Positions 1 through 9,224 of a stretch of 64,000 nt of DNA are shown one piece after another. Both the position numbers and the translations under genes were made by a program. The notes under the pieces were generated by a model. That model was not told where the DNA came from, did no database searches, and saw only the letters and a program-made list of their open reading frames with translations. How positions within the stretch are numbered: the stretch's first letter is position 1; the number at the start of each line of letters is the position of its first letter. This stretch comes from Cytophagales bacterium (GTDB lineage Bacteria > Bacteroidota > Bacteroidia > Cytophagales > VRUD01), in assembly GCA_019456305.1 (NCBI GenBank), contig VRUD01000011.1, positions 1 through 64,000 of the forward strand. Reading direction: 5' to 3'.

Positions 1-61
1 GAATTACAACGAGTTACAATTGAGTTACAGCCGAATGAAAGCAAACAATTGAGAAGTATAA

Positions 62-89
62 TTGAGTGTCATAATTACTATTACTTTTG
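62..89 (+). promoter_or_regulatory. Candidate promoter of gmk
   Basis: A TTG at 62-64 and TACTTTTG at 82-89 are 17 bp apart, which fits the Bacteroidota -33/-7 pattern (TTG, then TAnnTTTG). The gmk start codon lies 17 bp downstream. The 60 bases before it hold only loosely repeated GAGTTACAA words and no gene that I can see. Confidence 0.4.
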
Positions 90-106
90 CAACTAAGTAC
101 TAGTTT

Positions 107-670
107 ATGCAAGGAAAGCTGATCATTTTTTCTGCCCCTTCCGGTTCAGGTAAAACTACAATCGTTAAACACCTCGCTGAAAATAACGCCAACCTGGATT
201 TTGCCATTTCTGCTTGTACACGGGATAAAAGAGGCAGAACTGAAAAAGATGGTGTAGATTACTATTTTTTAACGCCCGAAGAATTTAAAACCAAAATTGA
301 TAACGATGAGTTCGTTGAATGGGAAGAGGTTTATGACGGTGCATTCTATGGTACATTGAAATCTGAACTTGAAAGACTGTGGAATAAAGGCAATCATGTT
401 TTATTAGACCTGGATGTGAAAGGAGGATTGAATGTAAAAAAATATTATTCGGATAGAGCATTGGCTGTTTTTGTTAGGCCCCCTACACTTCATGTACTCG
501 AAAAACGTTTGAATTTCAGGAACACTGAATCTGAAGAGAGCCTTTCAAAAAGACTATTTAAGGTGAAATTTGAAATGACATTTGAAAACAAGTTTGATGT
601 TACCCTGGTTAATGATGTTTTGGAGGATACCCTGATAAAAGCGCAAAAGTTGGTTGATGAATTTCTGTAA
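107..670 (+). CDS. gmk: Guanylate kinase
   Basis: Guanylate kinase phosphorylates GMP to GDP with ATP in cytoplasmic purine salvage and synthesis. The P-loop reads SAPSGSGKTT at residues 9-18 and is followed by the GMP-binding region (TRDKRGRTEKDGVDYYF, a variant of TRxxRxGE...DYxF). At 187 residues the length is usual for the family. The ATG is 17 bp below a good promoter match, so the start is probably right. It lies 92 bp before nadD on the same strand, a common Bacteroidota pairing, so the two are probably co-transcribed. Confidence 0.95.
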   Translation: MQGKLIIFSAPSGSGKTTIVKHLAENNANLDFAISACTRDKRGRTEKDGVDYYFLTPEEFKTKIDNDEFVEWEEVYDGAFYGTLKSELERLWNKGNHVLLDLDVKGGLNVKKYYSDRALAVFVRPPTLHVLEKRLNFRNTESEESLSKRLFKVKFEMTFENKFDVTLVNDVLEDTLIKAQKLVDEFL

Positions 671-762
671 AATGGTTGATATTTTTTCCTGTTCCAAACT
701 GTTTAGAAATTTAGCCATTAGAATTTAAAGGGATTTTATTTGTAATGTAGCTACAAGATATA

Positions 763-1383
763 ATGAAAGTAGGACTTTTCTTTGGTTCCTTCAACCCCAT
801 CCATATCGGTCATCTTATTATTGCCAATATGATGGTTAATATCACTGATCTTGATGAAGTTTGGTTTGTGGTTTCACCGCAAAATCCTCTTAAGAAGTAC
901 GATCCAACGCTTCTTCCTGCATCTGAAAGACTATTAATGGTTAAAAAGGCTATTGAAGGTAACAATAAACTGCATGTTACTGATATAGAATTTAATATGC
1001 CCAGGCCAAGCTATACCATTAATACCTTAATGCTTCTTAGAGAAAAATATCAACAGCACACTTTTTTTTTAATAATAGGTGAAGACAATTTAATTTCTTT
1101 TGGAAAATGGAAGGAGTATGATAAAATCATAGAGAATTTTCAAATATATGTTTATCCCAGAATTAAATCAGATTCTGATAATCAGTCTAAATCAATGAAG
1201 TATGAAGTATCATCAGCCCCATTAGATAAAAGAAATCTAATGAGGTCAAACATCAATATCATTGACGCCCCTATGCTTGATATCTCCTCTTCATTAATAA
1301 GAAGGTATGTAAAAAAAGGTGAATCAATAAAGTATCTCGTCTCTGAAGCAGTAGAAGCGTGGTTATTAAAAAAAAAATTATAA
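763..1383 (+). CDS. nadD: Nicotinate-nucleotide adenylyltransferase
   Basis: NadD transfers AMP from ATP to nicotinic acid mononucleotide, giving deamido-NAD in NAD biosynthesis. The nucleotidyltransferase motif GSFNPIHIGH is at residues 8-17 with the family's HxGH signature. The second ATP-binding motif, ISSSLIRRYVKKG (ISSTxIR type), is near the C-terminus. The length of 206 residues is slightly above the usual 190-200 because of a charged, serine-rich stretch at about residues 135-150. It follows gmk on the same strand and ends just before a long palindromic repeat that could act as a terminator. Confidence 0.94.
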   Translation: MKVGLFFGSFNPIHIGHLIIANMMVNITDLDEVWFVVSPQNPLKKYDPTLLPASERLLMVKKAIEGNNKLHVTDIEFNMPRPSYTINTLMLLREKYQQHTFFLIIGEDNLISFGKWKEYDKIIENFQIYVYPRIKSDSDNQSKSMKYEVSSAPLDKRNLMRSNINIIDAPMLDISSSLIRRYVKKGESIKYLVSEAVEAWLLKKKL

Positions 1384-1385
1384 CA

Positions 1386-1524
1386 TTGAGTCCACTCTAA
1401 AAAATCCAAGAAATAAAAATGCCACTAAATCCTACAAAACCCTGAAAATAAATTAGTTAATTTTTAGTGGGATTTAGTGTTTTTGTGCTTTTGTGGCAAA
1501 AAAGACTTTTTAGAGTGGACTCAA
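1386..1524. repeat. Palindromic element P1, copy 1 (MITE-like)
   Basis: The element begins TTGAGTCCACTCTAAAAA and ends with the inverse TTTTTAGAGTGGACTCAA. Inside is a second inverted pair built on CACTAAATCC and GGGATTTAGTG. A second copy lies at 9060-9212. This copy lacks 16 bp that the other has between two direct CACTAAATC words, as expected for slippage or recombination between short repeats. It sits between nadD and the M43 protease and could fold into a strong hairpin and end nadD transcription. No transposase is encoded. Confidence 0.8.
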
Positions 1525-1584
1525 CATTTGTTTGGTAACTAAGTTGCAATATACTTAATTTGTGATAATTAAACATTTACTACT

Positions 1585-3415
1585 ATGAAATCAATACAAG
1601 TTATTACGCTTATCCTTTTTACACTTCTTCTTGCATTTAACAGCTCATTGGGCCAGCAAAAAAGAACGTGTGGGACAATGGCATATCTGCAACAGCAAAA
1701 AGCTGCCGATCCTGGTCTTGAACAAAGAATGGCTCAAATTGAGCATCAAACTCAGCAATGGATACAAAGTCATGCAAACTTAAAAAATACAGGCATAGTC
1801 ATTACAATTCCTGTGGTTGTTCATGTTGTATATAACACGGCAGGCCAAAATATTTCAGATACACAAATTCAGTCTCAAATAGATGTTTTGAATGAAGATT
1901 TCAGGAGACTCAATGCAGATACTTCAAATACTCCCGTTGGTTTTCAGGGTGTAGCGGCAGATTGTGAGATAGAATTTTGCTTAGCACAACGCGACCCCTT
2001 CCGGGATTCCAACTACGGGTATTACAAGAACGCAAACAGCAAATACTTCATTTTCAGATGTTGCTAATGATGTTAAATTTAATTCAACAGGTGGGAAAGA
2101 TGCCTGGCCCAGGGATCAGTATCTTAACATTTGGGTATGTAAACTTGCAGGAGGTCTTTTAGGTTATGCTCAATTTCCGGGGGCTGGATCGGCTGCTACT
2201 GATGGTGTTGTGATTCTTTATTCTGCATTTGGTAAAGATGGCTCTGCCCAGGCACCTTATAATAAGGGGCAAACAACAACACACGAAATTGGCCACTGGC
2301 TGAATCTGAAACATATATGGGGAGATGAAAACTTATGTGCTTTAGATGATGGGGTGAATGATACTCCTCTACAAGAAGTAGCAACCTATGACTGCCCTAC
2401 TTTTCCTGTCACTGATACCTGTACAACTAACTTTCCAGGCATTATGTTTATGAATTATATGGACTACTCAAATGATGCCTGCATGAACATTTTTACTCAG
2501 GGACAAAAGACAAGAATGGTACTTACCTTAAACGGTTTCAGATCTTCGTTAAAAACTTCTCAGGGGTGTCAGCCTGGTAGTTGTGATACCTTGTTCTATG
2601 CCCCCTTGCCATCTTACTGGATAAACCCTACGGATGCAGGCAGCTTTGTTTTTAATACAGAGGATAACGATGGATTAACTCCACATCCAAATTTAATGGG
2701 TATGCCCACAACCTGGGTCACCATCTTTAATATAATAGCACCGGGAGACACTAACTTCATGCAGGGTGCCACTTCATGGTTTGACCCGGCAGGTCAGGCA
2801 GATAACTGGATTGAATTTGGACCCATCACAATACCTGCAGGAGGCGGTAAATTATCATGGCAGCATCTCATAGGTGATAATAATTGGAGAGATGGATACA
2901 GAGTTTTAATTACTACTACAGGTATGACGATAAATGACTTTACAACAAGTGGTGATACTTTGTTTAGTGTTACTGATAATGATCCTCAAACTGATGGTGA
3001 TACTATATGGACATCTCAATACGCGATTATTAATGGAGGAACTTTTGGCGGCCAGCAGGTTTATATAGCTTTCAATCATAATGCATACGATATGAATGTA
3101 TTGTACCTTGATAATTTTCTAGTGGATAATTGTCCAACAGTAGGAATAGCCAAAGAAACTTTTATTAATAATTCGGTTTCTATATATCCGAATCCATCTT
3201 CAGGAGTGTTTTTCTTAAGAACTGATCTTAAAAATGCAAATGAATTGAATGTATCGGTACTTAATATATTAGGGGGAATAGTTTATTCAAAAGAATATAA
3301 ACAAGCTCAAAACAATATTTACAAAATAGATTTAAGCAATAATCCTAAAGGTATCTATTTTGTAAGAATTAGTAATGACAAGTTTAGTGTAACAAAAAAG
3401 GTTGTGTTTTATTAG
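1585..3415 (+). pseudogene. Secreted M43 (pappalysin-type) metalloprotease, frameshifted, with T9SS sorting domain
   Basis: The gene lies in two frames. The first (1585-2067) gives a signal peptide ending in SLGQQ and the family's N-terminal part, up to EIEFCLAQRDP. The second continues (SGIPTTGITRTQT...) through the zinc site HEIGHWLNLKH (bases 2282-2314) and the Met-turn MNYMDY to a C-terminal T9SS sorting domain (SIYPNPSSGVF...) at 3415. Joining them needs loss of one base in the run GACCCCTTCC at about 1993-2002. The intact product would be an exported zinc protease of about 610 residues. The frame break could be a real mutation or a consensus error. Everything downstream of the break is intact, which suggests a recent mutation or an assembly error. 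Confidence 0.85.
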
Positions 3416-3453
3416 TAAAATAATATACTAACCAATTAACCGATAATTCCGAA

Positions 3454-4014
3454 TCACACCGTCATTATTTCTTCCTCTTTTTTGCTAAGCGATGTATCAA
3501 TTTTACCAATAAAGCTGTCGGTAAGCTTTTGCACTTTTGCTTCTGCCTCTTTTATTTCATCTTCTGAGGCGCCTTCTTTCAGCAGCTGTTTTAAAAGGTC
3601 ATTGGTATCTTTCCGGATGTTTCGTATGCGTATCTTTCCATTTTCTGCTTCATTTTTTACCTGTTTAACCAACTCCATTCTTCTGTCTTCAGTCAAAGCC
3701 GGTACATTGATCCTGACTGTTTCGCCCTCACTTTGCGGATTGAGTCCAAGACCACTGTTTTGAATGGCTTTTTCTATTTCAGGTATCACAGATTTTTCAA
3801 AAGGTTTTATTACAATTGTATGCGCATCAAGGGTAGTGATTGAAGCAAGATGATTAAGCAGGGTTTGTGTACCATAATAATCAACTTTCACGCCTTCAAC
3901 CATAGAAGGCGCTGCTTTGCCCGCCCTGATCTTTGAAAATTCAACCATGGTATGCTCAACTGCCTTTTCCATTGAATTTTCAGATTCATCGATGTAAAAT
4001 TTTATTTCTTCCAT
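3454..4014 (-). CDS. frr: Ribosome recycling factor
   Basis: RRF works with EF-G to split the post-termination ribosome. The 186-residue length and the conserved family segments (EFSKIRAGKAAPSMVEGVKVDYYG; RINVPALTEDRR) identify it. Lys/Glu-rich helices follow, as usual for the three-helix domain. It lies 80 bp after pyrH on the same strand, the common pyrH-frr operon, and is convergent with the M43 protease gene. The pyrH-frr spacer ends in a short CCCAGTAC array. Confidence 0.96.
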   Translation of the reverse strand: MEEIKFYIDESENSMEKAVEHTMVEFSKIRAGKAAPSMVEGVKVDYYGTQTLLNHLASITTLDAHTIVIKPFEKSVIPEIEKAIQNSGLGLNPQSEGETVRINVPALTEDRRMELVKQVKNEAENGKIRIRNIRKDTNDLLKQLLKEGASEDEIKEAEAKVQKLTDSFIGKIDTSLSKKEEEIMTV

Positions 4015-4069
4015 AATTAAAAATTATGCATTTTGCAACGTTAGTTTAAACTAAAGCCAATATAAATTG

Positions 4070-4097
4070 CCAATATCCAGCGCCCAGTACCCAGCTA
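4070..4097. repeat. Single arm of the CCCAGTAC array family
   Basis: The words CCAATATCCAG and CGCCCAGTACCCAGC match the arms of the larger elements at 31953-32187 and 63543-63964. Only one arm is present and it runs into the last codons of pyrH. Confidence 0.45.
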
Positions 4098-4805
4098 CAT
4101 ACTCACCAACGTCCCAACTTCTTCCCCTTCAATTATTGCCAGAAGATTACCCTTTTTATTCATATTAAAGACCACGATAGGCAGCTTATTTTCTTTACAA
4201 AGCGTAAATGCGGTCATATCCATCACATTAAGGTCTTTTTGATAAACTTCATTGAATGTGATATTGGTAAACCGTTTTGCAGAAGGGTCTTTTTCAGGGT
4301 CAGCCGAATAGATACCATCTACGCGCGTTCCTTTTAGCACTGCATCAGCCTCAATCTCAATAGCTCTGAGGCTGGCTGCCGAATCGGTCGTGAAATAGGG
4401 ATTTCCTGTGCCGGCACCAAAGATCACTACCCTGCCCTTTTCAAGGTGCCTGATAGCTCTTCTCCTGATAAATGGCTCACAGACCTGCTCCACATTTATG
4501 CTTGACATGAGTCTTGTATGAACCCCTCTTTTTTCTAATGAACCCTGCAATGCCATTCCATTGATCAACGTAGCAAGCATGCCCATATAGTCTCCCTGTA
4601 CCCTGTCTATCCCTGCCTCCTCTGCATCAGAACCTCTGTAAATATTACCCCCACCTATCACAACAGCAACCTGTACACCTTTATCAACTATTGCTTTGAT
4701 ATCTCCGGAATATTGTAAAACCATATTGGGGCAGATCCCATACTTCTGATCACCCAAAAGGGCTTCACCGCTTAGTTTGAGGAGTATGCGTTTGTATTTA
4801 AACAC
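4095..4805 (-). CDS. pyrH: UMP kinase
   Basis: Bacterial UMP kinase, an amino-acid-kinase-fold hexamer, makes UDP from UMP. The signatures are KLSGEALLG near the N-terminus, [10 protein letters not shown] around residue 50, and [13 protein letters not shown] around residue 130 in the UMP/ATP site. At 236 residues it has the usual length. A match to the Bacteroidota promoter lies 40 bp upstream, and the leader contains two near-identical CACAGATT words. It is first in a pyrH-frr operon. Confidence 0.96.
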   Translation of the reverse strand: MFKYKRILLKLSGEALLGDQKYGICPNMVLQYSGDIKAIVDKGVQVAVVIGGGNIYRGSDAEEAGIDRVQGDYMGMLATLINGMALQGSLEKRGVHTRLMSSINVEQVCEPFIRRRAIRHLEKGRVVIFGAGTGNPYFTTDSAASLRAIEIEADAVLKGTRVDGIYSADPEKDPSAKRFTNITFNEVYQKDLNVMDMTAFTLCKENKLPIVVFNMNKKGNLLAIIEGEEVGTLVSM

Positions 4806-4844
4806 AGATTATACAGGTTTTTAACACAGATTGAAGTACAGGGG

Positions 4845-4877
4845 CAAATATAATGCAGGAATTTGTGAATAGCCAAA
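4845..4877 (-). promoter_or_regulatory. Promoter of pyrH-frr
   Basis: On the minus strand TTTG (4874-4877) is followed after 21 bp by TATATTTG (4845-4852), the Bacteroidota -33/-7 pattern. The pyrH ATG is 39 bp downstream. Confidence 0.6.
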
Positions 4878-4914
4878 TGTTTCACTGAAAATTAAATTTT
4901 GTGGCATTACTTTT

Positions 4915-4943
4915 TTTGTTTTTGTTTAAATGATTTAGATTTG
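4915..4943 (+). promoter_or_regulatory. Candidate promoter of a small membrane-protein gene
   Basis: TTTG (4915-4918), 17 bp, then TAGATTTG (4936-4943). It points away from the pyrH promoter and towards the small reading frame at 4975. Confidence 0.45.
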
Positions 4944-4974
4944 CGGTAATGAAAGAGTATTTTAAAGAAAAAAA

Positions 4975-5082
4975 ATGATTGAAATAATTCAAATAATAGC
5001 TTCTGTTTTTATTGGGGGTGTAATGATAGCCTTTGCTGTTTTTTTATTAATTCAGGATATCAGGGAGGCAAAAGAAGATTAA
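4975..5082 (+). CDS. Small single-span membrane protein, unknown
   Basis: A 35-codon frame opens MIEIIQIIASVFIGGVMIAF, continues with a hydrophobic stretch, and ends in a charged tail (QDIREAKED). It would form one transmembrane helix. A promoter match lies about 30 bp upstream and no other gene fills this space. A nine-codon frame (MKEYFKEKK) overlaps its start as ATGA and might couple translation. I do not recognise a family. Compositional chance cannot be excluded. Confidence 0.42.
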   Translation: MIEIIQIIASVFIGGVMIAFAVFLLIQDIREAKED

Positions 5083-5136
5083 AATTTATCCTGTACATAA
5101 TCTTATACAGTTATATTATGTGCCAGTTTAATCTTC

Positions 5137-5637
5137 TCACTCAAACTCCACCAACACCTGCCCCTTTTCCACCCCTTCACCTTTCCTCACTTTCACAGAT
5201 TTAATCACCCCATCCCCGGGAGACTTAATTATATTCTCCATTTTCATAGCTTCCAGGACGATTAATGTATCATCTTTTTTTACATTATCCCTTTCTTTTA
5301 CTTTTATATCAAGTATTGAACCGGGCATGGGGGCCTCAACAACATTTTTTTTAGGGGCGGCACGCTTGTTCATACCAAGCTTTTCGAGCAGAAGGTCAAA
5401 CTGGTCATGCACTTCAAGGTCATGTTTAATGCCGTTTACTTTTATCACAAATTTTTTCTGTACTAAATCCGCTTCAACCACTTCAGCATTATAGGAGCGG
5501 TTGTCTTTAATGATATGAAACATGTTGTTTTTTATCTCAATAATATCCCAATTAATCTCTTTATTATTGATAAGGGTTTTATTTTTGTCCTGGGTAAATA
5601 CCAGCGTTTTGCTATTGTTGATCTTAATTTTTAACAT
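5137..5637 (-). CDS. Biotin carboxyl carrier protein (acyl-CoA or oxaloacetate carboxylase type)
   Basis: The C-terminal half (about residues 95-166) is a biotinyl domain with the biotinylation motif EAMKMEN. The lysine is at about residue 132, and the preceding APMPGSI loop is typical. The N-terminal half resembles the linker region of propionyl-CoA or pyruvate carboxylase carrier subunits. At 166 residues it is a free-standing carrier, so it needs a biotin carboxylase and a carboxyltransferase encoded elsewhere; neither is next to it. The closest assignment is the Bacteroidota acetyl-CoA carboxylase biotin carboxyl carrier subunit, often found with methylmalonyl/propionyl-CoA carboxylase. 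The exact substrate cannot be read from this gene. Confidence 0.85.
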   Translation of the reverse strand: MLKIKINNSKTLVFTQDKNKTLINNKEINWDIIEIKNNMFHIIKDNRSYNAEVVEADLVQKKFVIKVNGIKHDLEVHDQFDLLLEKLGMNKRAAPKKNVVEAPMPGSILDIKVKERDNVKKDDTLIVLEAMKMENIIKSPGDGVIKSVKVRKGEGVEKGQVLVEFE

Positions 5638-5746
5638 GTCCGATACTAATATACTAAATTTTTTCCAAGACTTCGCTTGTAAAAAAAGCCTTTCGGGGAA
5701 ATCTATTGTGAACGTACTAAATTACGTGTAAAGTCTTAGAAAAAAT

Positions 5747-5957
5747 TTAGTTATTGGTTTATTTAGTTAATAGTTTTAGTTAGTTGGTTACTGGTTTTGG
5801 TTAGTTAGTTTTATCGTCTCATAATTACAACCCAATATTGCTCAGGTTTTGAATTTGGATATTATTGTTTGCAAAATCAAAAACTAAAATAACTATTAAA
5901 CTAAAACTAATAACCAAAAAACCATAACAAATAAACCAACAAACTAAGAACTAAAAT
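5747..5957. repeat. Inverted pair of AGTTATTGGTTT arrays
   Basis: The left arm (about 5747-5815) repeats words such as TTAGTTATTGGTTTA and TTAGTTGGTTACTGG. The right arm (about 5880-5957) is the inverse (AACTAAAACTAATAACC). About 65 bp of unrelated sequence lies between them. The same family occurs at 15794-15961 and 40258-40394. With the next element it fills the 650-bp space before the aminopeptidase gene; I see no gene in it. Confidence 0.75.
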
Positions 5958-6034
5958 TACTTGAATTTCAAAAAAATCATCAATAATTATAGACAACATG
6001 TTGGTTATAATGCTCTTTTAAGAGCCTAATCACC

Positions 6035-6260
6035 GATGCCAATATACGAATATTAGGTACTGCTTCTTAGTATATACTAATTTATAATGCTAATATACTA
6101 ATTGATACTAATTATACGAATATTTTTACTCTGCTTCTTAATATAGATTTCATTATTAGTATCATTAGTCCCGAGTACTCGGGATTAGCATTTTTTTATT
6201 CGTATATTTGCATTAAATTAGTATTTCACCCTACGGATGATTACCCTTTGGGGAACATTC
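6035..6260. repeat. ATACTAAT/ATACGAAT array with a CCCGAGTACTCGGG palindrome
   Basis: Degenerate words ATACGAAT, ATACTAAT and GCTAATAT run in both orientations. At 6168-6181 is the palindrome CCCGAGTACTCGGG. The same words form the element nested upstream of rplJ (63557-63741). Two TATATTTG sequences, which match the -7 promoter consensus, occur at the distal end. Confidence 0.7.
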
Positions 6261-6261
6261 G

Positions 6262-6269
6262 TATATTTG
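6262..6269 (+). promoter_or_regulatory. -7 element of the aminopeptidase gene
   Basis: TATATTTG lies 16 bp before the start codon. The same string with the same neighbours (CGTATATTTGCA) occurs about 60 bp earlier inside the array, so the promoter may have come from the repeat. No clear -33 TTTG is found at the right distance. Confidence 0.4.
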
Positions 6270-6285
6270 CAATCAGTTAATTAGT

Positions 6286-9042
6286 ATGTCAAAACTTTTC
6301 CTACATTTTATTTTGCTCTCTCTACTGTCTTCATGCATGATGGTACACAAGCCAAACAAAGGTTCATCTGCAAACAGCAAACAGCAAGCATCCGGTATTC
6401 AACGTTCAATATCAAAAACCCAATATCCAAAAAGCGAATATCATGCCTCAAGAACTAAAGATTTTGATTTGCTTCACACCAAATTAGAAGTTAGCTTTGA
6501 TTGGAAAAAGCAATATTTACATGGCATAGCTGCCCTCTCCATTAAACCATATTTTTATCCGCAAAATATTTTAGAATTAGACGCAAAAGGGTTTGATATC
6601 CATTCTATTACCCTCGTCAGACCACTAAGCGCTGGCAAAGGAGCAGGCAAGTGGTCTGACGAATATAACTCAACTAACACTGAGGAATTAAAATATGAAT
6701 ATGATAGCCTTATCATAAAAATATTTTTGGATAAAACTTACACAAGGGATGAAACATTGCTTGTCCGGATTGACTATACTGCAAAACCCAACGAATTACC
6801 TGAAGGTGGTAGCGTTGCAATTCATTCAGATAAAGGCCTTTATTTTGTAAATCCTGACGGAAAGGAACCAAACAAGCCAAGACAAATATGGACACAGGGT
6901 GAGCCGGAGTCAAATTCCTGCTGGTTTCCGACTATCGATTCTCCGAATGAAAAGATGACACAGGAAATTTATATCACCATTGATACAAGTTTTACAACTT
7001 TATCAAACGGGAGCCTTATTTATTCAAAGATCAATGAAGATGGAACAAAGACTGAATACTGGAAACAAGACCTCCCCCATTCACCTTATCTCACGATGAT
7101 GGCTATCGGAGAGTTTGCAGTTGTAAAAGATCACTGGCAGGATATAGAAGTGAATTATTATGTAGAACCCGAATATGCCCGGTATGCAAAAAACATATTT
7201 GGCAATACACCTGAAATGATTGAATTTTTTTCAAATAAGCTGGGGTATAAATATCCATGGGATAAATATTCGCAGGTGGTGGTGCGTGATTATGTTTCAG
7301 GTGCAATGGAAAATACTACGGCCACTATCTTAATGGAAGACGTCCAGGTTGATAACAGAGAGCTATTGGATCATAATTGGGACGATATCATTGCCCACGA
7401 GCTTTTTCATCATTGGTTTGGTGACCTGGTAACCTGTGAATCGTGGGCAAATCTTCCATTAAACGAGGCATTTGCGACTTATTCTGAATATCTGTGGGCT
7501 GAATATAAATATGGAACAGATGAGGCTGATTATATATTACAAAATGAATTGAAACATTATCTGTATGAAGCAAGAAGAAAACAGGTGCCATTGATCAGGT
7601 ATCACTATAGAAGCAAGGACGCCATGTTTGATGGCCATACTTATGCAAAAGGATCCAGGATACTGCATATGCTAAGAAAATATGTTGGAGATGATGCCTT
7701 TTTTGAATCTCTAAAGCTCTATTTACACACGCATAAATTTACCGATGTAGAAATTCATGATCTCAGAATTGCATTTGAAAAGGTGACAGGTGAGGATCTG
7801 AATTGGTTTTTCAATGGTTGGTTCTTCTCTCCCGGCCATCCGGTCATCAGAGTAGAACATCAATTTGTAGCTGGTAGGGGAGCTATCGGGGACAATCCGA
7901 CCACTTCTAATGGAACACTGGTACTAAAAGTCTGGCAAAACCAGGATTCTGCTAATACTCCAATTTACAGACTACCTTTAGTCGTTGATATATGGGTTGA
8001 TGGTAAAAAACAACGACACGAGATTGAAATTACAAAAGCTTACCAGGAATTTGAATTTGAAGTTGATGAAGTACCCGACCTGGTGCTGTTTGATGGGGAA
8101 CAGCAATTGACAGGCGAGATCACACATCCTAAATCAACTGATGAACTAATATTTCAATATTATAATTCGGATAAATACCTCGCAAGGAATGAAGCTATCA
8201 AACTTGCCCTACCTCCTACATCTAACTCGTACCGACCTGCCCCAAACCAGAGGTCGAGAAGACCGGGGAACACTTCAGGGAATAGTAATGGAGGGGTTGG
8301 AATTGATAACCCTGATATTCGAGCGATGATAGTAAAGGCCTTGAATGACAGGTTCTGGAGGTTAAGAAAGATGGCGGTAAGCTTTTTTAAAGATTATTCC
8401 GGAGAAGACGCCCCTGTTATCTATAATATCATTAAAAACCTTGCGCTCTCTGACTCTGCATCAGGGGTAAGGAGTGAGGCAATTTCTGTTCTTGGATCAA
8501 TACCTATCCTCCCTGCCGGAGCCCAGGCAGACGATTTGAAAGATATTTTCATTAAAGGAATGAAAGATAGCGCCTATTCTGTAGTATCAGCTTCTTTAAG
8601 AGCTTATGTAAATACTGATGCGGTAGATATCGAAGATAAGCTAATTGAATTTGAAAAGTACAAACAGGAAGATATTGTTGAAACTATTGTTGAATATTAC
8701 GCAAAACAAGGTGAAGCATCAAAATATGAATGGTTTATCGAAAAAATTGAAAAAAATGAAGAGGAACTTTATACAATTGTTTCTTATTTTGGAAACTATT
8801 TAGTCAATCTTTTTGAAGACGGGGTCACGAAACCCAACCTTCAAAAAGATTCACTCCAAAGGTCAGGAATTAAAATACTCGAAAATATTGCCAGAAATAG
8901 TGATCTGATCTATTTAAGATTAACTGCATATCAATCATTGGGCTTTCTTAAAGAAGTGGAAGGTGTAATTGAATTACGAAATAACATTAAAGAGGACGAA
9001 TCTAATGAGCATTTAAGGTTGCTGTATAATCTGATACCATGA
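6286..9042 (+). CDS. M1 family aminopeptidase, lipoprotein, with HEAT-like C-terminus
   Basis: A zinc aminopeptidase likely to trim peptides at the cell surface or in the periplasm. The N-terminus is a lipoprotein signal (hydrophobic stretch then LLSSC). The substrate-binding GAMEN motif is at residues 339-343. The zinc site HELFH is at 371-375, with the third ligand Glu at 394, the exact HExxH-X18-E spacing. The C-terminal third, after a serine/asparagine-rich linker (about 635-680), has helical pairs like HEAT repeats. At 918 residues it is typical of the large Bacteroidota M1 proteins. A loop at about 115-130 (SAGKGAGKW) looks like a local insertion. It stands alone behind an array-rich spacer and is followed by palindromic element P1. 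Confidence 0.93.
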   Translation: MSKLFLHFILLSLLSSCMMVHKPNKGSSANSKQQASGIQRSISKTQYPKSEYHASRTKDFDLLHTKLEVSFDWKKQYLHGIAALSIKPYFYPQNILELDAKGFDIHSITLVRPLSAGKGAGKWSDEYNSTNTEELKYEYDSLIIKIFLDKTYTRDETLLVRIDYTAKPNELPEGGSVAIHSDKGLYFVNPDGKEPNKPRQIWTQGEPESNSCWFPTIDSPNEKMTQEIYITIDTSFTTLSNGSLIYSKINEDGTKTEYWKQDLPHSPYLTMMAIGEFAVVKDHWQDIEVNYYVEPEYARYAKNIFGNTPEMIEFFSNKLGYKYPWDKYSQVVVRDYVSGAMENTTATILMEDVQVDNRELLDHNWDDIIAHELFHHWFGDLVTCESWANLPLNEAFATYSEYLWAEYKYGTDEADYILQNELKHYLYEARRKQVPLIRYHYRSKDAMFDGHTYAKGSRILHMLRKYVGDDAFFESLKLYLHTHKFTDVEIHDLRIAFEKVTGEDLNWFFNGWFFSPGHPVIRVEHQFVAGRGAIGDNPTTSNGTLVLKVWQNQDSANTPIYRLPLVVDIWVDGKKQRHEIEITKAYQEFEFEVDEVPDLVLFDGEQQLTGEITHPKSTDELIFQYYNSDKYLARNEAIKLALPPTSNSYRPAPNQRSRRPGNTSGNSNGGVGIDNPDIRAMIVKALNDRFWRLRKMAVSFFKDYSGEDAPVIYNIIKNLALSDSASGVRSEAISVLGSIPILPAGAQADDLKDIFIKGMKDSAYSVVSASLRAYVNTDAVDIEDKLIEFEKYKQEDIVETIVEYYAKQGEASKYEWFIEKIEKNEEELYTIVSYFGNYLVNLFEDGVTKPNLQKDSLQRSGIKILENIARNSDLIYLRLTAYQSLGFLKEVEGVIELRNNIKEDESNEHLRLLYNLIP

Positions 9043-9059
9043 TTTTTCTAATATATTAC

Positions 9060-9212
9060 TGAGTCCACTCTAAAAAGTCCAAAAAATAAAAATGCCACTA
9101 AATCACCAAAGCACTAAATCCCACAAAACCCTGAAAATCAATTAGTTAATTTTTAGTGGGATTTAGTGTTTTTGTGCTTTTGTGGCAAAAAAGACTTTTT
9201 AGAGTGGACTCA
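9060..9212. repeat. Palindromic element P1, copy 2
   Basis: The longer copy of the element at 1386-1524 has the same ends (TGAGTCCACTCTAAAAA and its inverse) and the same nested inverted pair. It also has an extra 16 bp containing a second CACTAAATC. It fills the space between the convergent aminopeptidase and SiaC genes and could terminate both. A degenerate relative of its right half is at 62828-62876. Confidence 0.8.
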
Positions 9213-9224
9213 TTACTGTTTGTA

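Noticed and set aside
1182-1409. Minus-strand reading frame over the end of nadD, and a similar plus-strand frame at 9166-9417
   Set aside because: Both begin in element P1 (shared residues DFLEWT) and run over real genes on the other strand. They are products of the palindrome.
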